A DNA stretch of 6,647 bases from Actinomycetota bacterium (GTDB lineage: Bacteria; Actinomycetota; Actinomycetes; S36-B12; UBA5976): assembly GCA_026392535.1 (NCBI GenBank), contig JAPLBX010000115.1:1-6647 (forward strand), in the 5' to 3' direction. Made by a program: the position numbers and the translations under genes. Below the pieces are notes generated by a model, which did not search any database, was not told where the DNA came from, and saw nothing but the letters and a program-made list of their open reading frames with translations. Shown one piece after another: positions 5,001-6,647 of this stretch. Position 1 is the first letter of the stretch, and every line of letters begins with the position of its first letter.

Positions 5001-5972
5001 TTACTTCTTTTTAGCCTTAACCAAGCTCACGGTTACGTACTTAGATGTGTAACCAGCACCGTTAAGTTTGAAGTTAAAAGCTTTGCCTACGGCATTAGCG
5101 CTAAGAGTCACAATGAATGTGGCTGAGCCTTTGGAATCCAATGCCATATAGCAACCTCTGCTTGCTGCCACACTGCGATCGCAACCTGCGCCTAGTGCAT
5201 TAGTGCTGGTGTCTACTTGGAGTCCGAGTCCAGAAGTTAAATTATAGAAATCAACATAGATGTATTTGAATGCATAAGCAGAACTAGATTTGTAAGTGAA
5301 ATAAAGTAAATCGTTGGTTGAAACAAGATTCGCCTTGAAATTTCCACTCTTGTCTGGTTTTGAGATTTTTACTTTGGTTGATTTTGCTTTGAAGCTCAGG
5401 TTTGTTACTGGTCCACAAATTTGCGTGTTGTAATCTGCACAAGCTTCAGGAGTAACGGGAACTTTGCCATCGGTCGAGTAGGTCACAGACTTTGTCGCTG
5501 ATGTCCAAGCTTCAGGACCAACATATTTGAACTGAAAATGCATACCTGGTTCAGCATTTAGCAGGGTTAAGTAGAAAGTCTTTTTGCCATCAGCGCCAAG
5601 AGTGATTAAACATTCTTTTTGAATTGTGTTTCCGGAAGCACAAGCACTTGTCTCGTTTGACCGAACAAGAAGTTTCATACCTGCAGAGATATCAAAGAAT
5701 TGCAAAGTTGCAGTTTTAGATGCGTTGTCTACGCCCGCATTAATACTGAAATTCAATTTAGTGACATTCTTACTTAAAAAAGTTGTACTTGAATTTGCAA
5801 TCAGCGCTTTGCCCGAATCAAGAGAGAGCGAAACGGTTGAGATCGGTGCACACAACTGACTGGCGAAGTTATTGCAGCTGTAGGTGGTTGCGGCAGCCGG
5901 TTGAGTTAGCCCTACAAATGACAGGAGAACAGCAGAGATGACCGTAAAGATTGATTTAGAGGTAATGCGCAT
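5001..5972 (-). CDS. Secreted protein with two tandem copies of a four-cysteine domain
   Basis: This is a 323-residue exported protein. The signal peptide is MRITSKSIFTVISAVLLSFV followed by GLTQPAAA, with likely cleavage near residue 28. The mature part is two related copies of one domain. Copy one (about 31-165) has C33-x7-C41-A-P, FFDISAGMKLLV (92-103), C111-x9-C121 and LGADGKKTFYLTL (125-137). Copy two (about 176-317) has C178-x7-C186-G-P, FYNLTSGLGLQV (242-253), C264-x9-C274 and LDSKGSATFIVTL (278-290). The eight cysteines suggest two disulfides per domain in an extracytoplasmic beta-sandwich. The C-terminus is basic (KAKKK) with no sorting motif. I do not recognise the family; adhesion or ligand binding would be speculation. 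The start at 5972 is preferred for its well-formed signal peptide and the GGTGG ribosome-binding site five bases upstream; an in-frame ATG at 6011 would add 13 residues. The gene converges on the tRNA with a 22-base gap. Confidence 0.88.
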   Translation of the reverse strand: MRITSKSIFTVISAVLLSFVGLTQPAAATTYSCNNFASQLCAPISTVSLSLDSGKALIANSSTTFLSKNVTKLNFSINAGVDNASKTATLQFFDISAGMKLLVRSNETSACASGNTIQKECLITLGADGKKTFYLTLLNAEPGMHFQFKYVGPEAWTSATKSVTYSTDGKVPVTPEACADYNTQICGPVTNLSFKAKSTKVKISKPDKSGNFKANLVSTNDLLYFTYKSSSAYAFKYIYVDFYNLTSGLGLQVDTSTNALGAGCDRSVAASRGCYMALDSKGSATFIVTLSANAVGKAFNFKLNGAGYTSKYVTVSLVKAKKK

Positions 5973-5974
5973 TT

Positions 5975-6054
5975 GTTCCACCCATATGTAACGGATGGAC
6001 AGTGCGCGCATCCTGTATCGAGTCTAGGTGAGAAAGCGGTTTCACGGGTGGAAC
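5975..6054. repeat. Inverted repeat GTTCCACCC / GGGTGGAAC flanking the divergent intergenic region
   Basis: A perfect nine-base arm at 5975-5983 is mirrored at 6046-6054, with 62 bases between. Read on each gene's own strand, GGGTGGAAC precedes both divergent genes. For the minus-strand gene it is the ribosome-binding region; for the plus-strand gene it lies just upstream of the -10 candidate. It could be a regulator site, but chance is not excluded. Confidence 0.4.
6021..6026 (-). promoter_or_regulatory. Candidate -10 (TAGACT) for the duplicated-Cys-domain gene
   Basis: On the minus strand TAGACT is the same hexamer as that ahead of the secreted gene at 1-543. Transcription would begin near 6014, giving a leader of about 42 bases to ATG 5972 that contains GGTGG, or almost none to ATG 6011. 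No clear -35 is seen. Confidence 0.45.
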
Positions 6055-6058
6055 TGCT

Positions 6059-6064
6059 TAGGCT
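6059..6064 (+). promoter_or_regulatory. Candidate -10 (TAGGCT) for a leaderless transcript
   Basis: TAGGCT matches TANNNT and ends six bases before the ATG at 6071, the geometry expected of a leaderless actinobacterial mRNA. No Shine-Dalgarno is present at a useful distance from that ATG. Confidence 0.5.
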
Positions 6065-6070
6065 TATTCG

Positions 6071-6637
6071 ATGACCGAGTACCTTTTAGCAGCAATTCTC
6101 GTGCTTGCAGTGAACCTACTTCCCGCATTTGGGCCCCCAACCTGGTTGGTTTTGGTCTATTTGACGCTCACATATGATTTGAGTCCAGTTCCGATGATTG
6201 CGCTTGCGGTTGTGGCAGCATCAAGTGGCCGATTCTTTATGGCTAATGGCGTACGAAGATTTCGCACTCGATTGCCTAAAGATTACGTAACCAATATGAC
6301 CAATCTGGGTAGCAAGATCACAAACCACAACCTAGGTATGGGCGGGTTGTTTCTTCTCTTTATCTGGTCGCCACTTTCATCGGCGCAATTATTTGTTACT
6401 GCCGGTTTGATGCCACAGATTCGCTTAGGAATGCTGACCCTTGCATTTGCAATTGGAAGATGCTTTACATATTCAACTTATGTTTTCGCAGCTGATAGTT
6501 TTTCCCATACAGATTTGGGTAAACAATTCTTGGCGGAAATGTTCTCGCCACTAGTAATTGGATTTCAGGTTTTACTAATCATTGGGGTAGTTCTATTAGG
6601 TAAAATCCGTTGGAAGAATCAAATCAGCAATCATTGA
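6071..6637 (+). CDS. Small polytopic membrane protein, VTT/DedA-like
   Basis: This 188-residue protein is mostly hydrophobic. Membrane segments lie roughly at 4-17, 22-34, 40-56, 90-113, 117-142 and 158-180, with some likely re-entrant. NLLPAFGPPTWLVLV (15-29), the small-residue stretch ending in SSGR (51-54), the basic loop VRRFRTRLPK, and SPLSSAQLFVTAGLMP followed by GR (about 100-130) recall VTT (DedA/SNARE-associated) proteins. In that family a proline-bearing re-entrant loop and conserved GR motifs occur, and members act as lipid scramblases or flippases or support envelope homeostasis. The match is by general pattern only, so family membership is moderate and substrate unknown. The C-terminus is short and basic (KIRWKNQ). 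The start has no Shine-Dalgarno but a well-placed -10 for leaderless expression. It is divergent from the secreted duplicated-domain gene, 98 bases apart. Confidence 0.75.
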   Translation: MTEYLLAAILVLAVNLLPAFGPPTWLVLVYLTLTYDLSPVPMIALAVVAASSGRFFMANGVRRFRTRLPKDYVTNMTNLGSKITNHNLGMGGLFLLFIWSPLSSAQLFVTAGLMPQIRLGMLTLAFAIGRCFTYSTYVFAADSFSHTDLGKQFLAEMFSPLVIGFQVLLIIGVVLLGKIRWKNQISNH

Positions 6638-6647
6638 GACATGATGT

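Noticed and set aside
5626..5859. A 77-codon plus-strand frame
   Set aside because: It is antisense to copy one of the duplicated Cys domain and has no start signals.

Overview
The window looks like chromosomal DNA of a small-genome actinobacterium, plausibly a freshwater planktonic one (Nanopelagicales/acI type). This is an inference. It rests on moderately low G+C, densely packed genes, a short Lys-rich actinobacterial-type protein, TANNNT -10 hexamers placed for leaderless starts, and an actinobacterial-style FAD oxidoreductase tail. I see no insertion sequence, integrase, CRISPR array or phage gene.

Layout. Positions 1-543 (minus) hold the 5' part of a secreted acidic protein whose end lies outside the window. 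Positions 598-939 (minus) hold yjdM, a zinc-ribbon protein. Diverging from yjdM is a plus-strand cluster: a nucleotidyltransferase-fold protein (1010-1771, TTG start), a FAD-dependent amine/D-amino-acid oxidase-type protein overlapping it by ATGA (1768-3129), and a large secreted protein with propeller-like sequence texture (3162-4562). A strong hairpin terminator at 4573-4612 closes this cluster. Next come a 40-residue Lys-rich protein (4727-4849), whose Shine-Dalgarno lies inside a potential hairpin, and a tRNA with anticodon CAT (4904-4978). Facing the tRNA is a secreted protein built from two copies of a four-cysteine domain (5001-5972, minus). Diverging from that gene is a small polytopic membrane protein of VTT/DedA-like appearance (6071-6637).

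How the genes may work together. The clearest functional unit is the overlapping nucleotidyltransferase/FAD oxidase pair, which is probably co-translated. Its substrate cannot be read from sequence. Three separate exported proteins of unknown function (1-543, 3162-4562, 5001-5972) suggest a surface or secreted component, but nothing links them into one system. The observations most worth following are the coupled pair, the duplicated Cys domain, the possible translational switch ahead of the small Lys-rich gene, and the leaderless promoter geometry. No defence, CRISPR or other clearly new system is evident.
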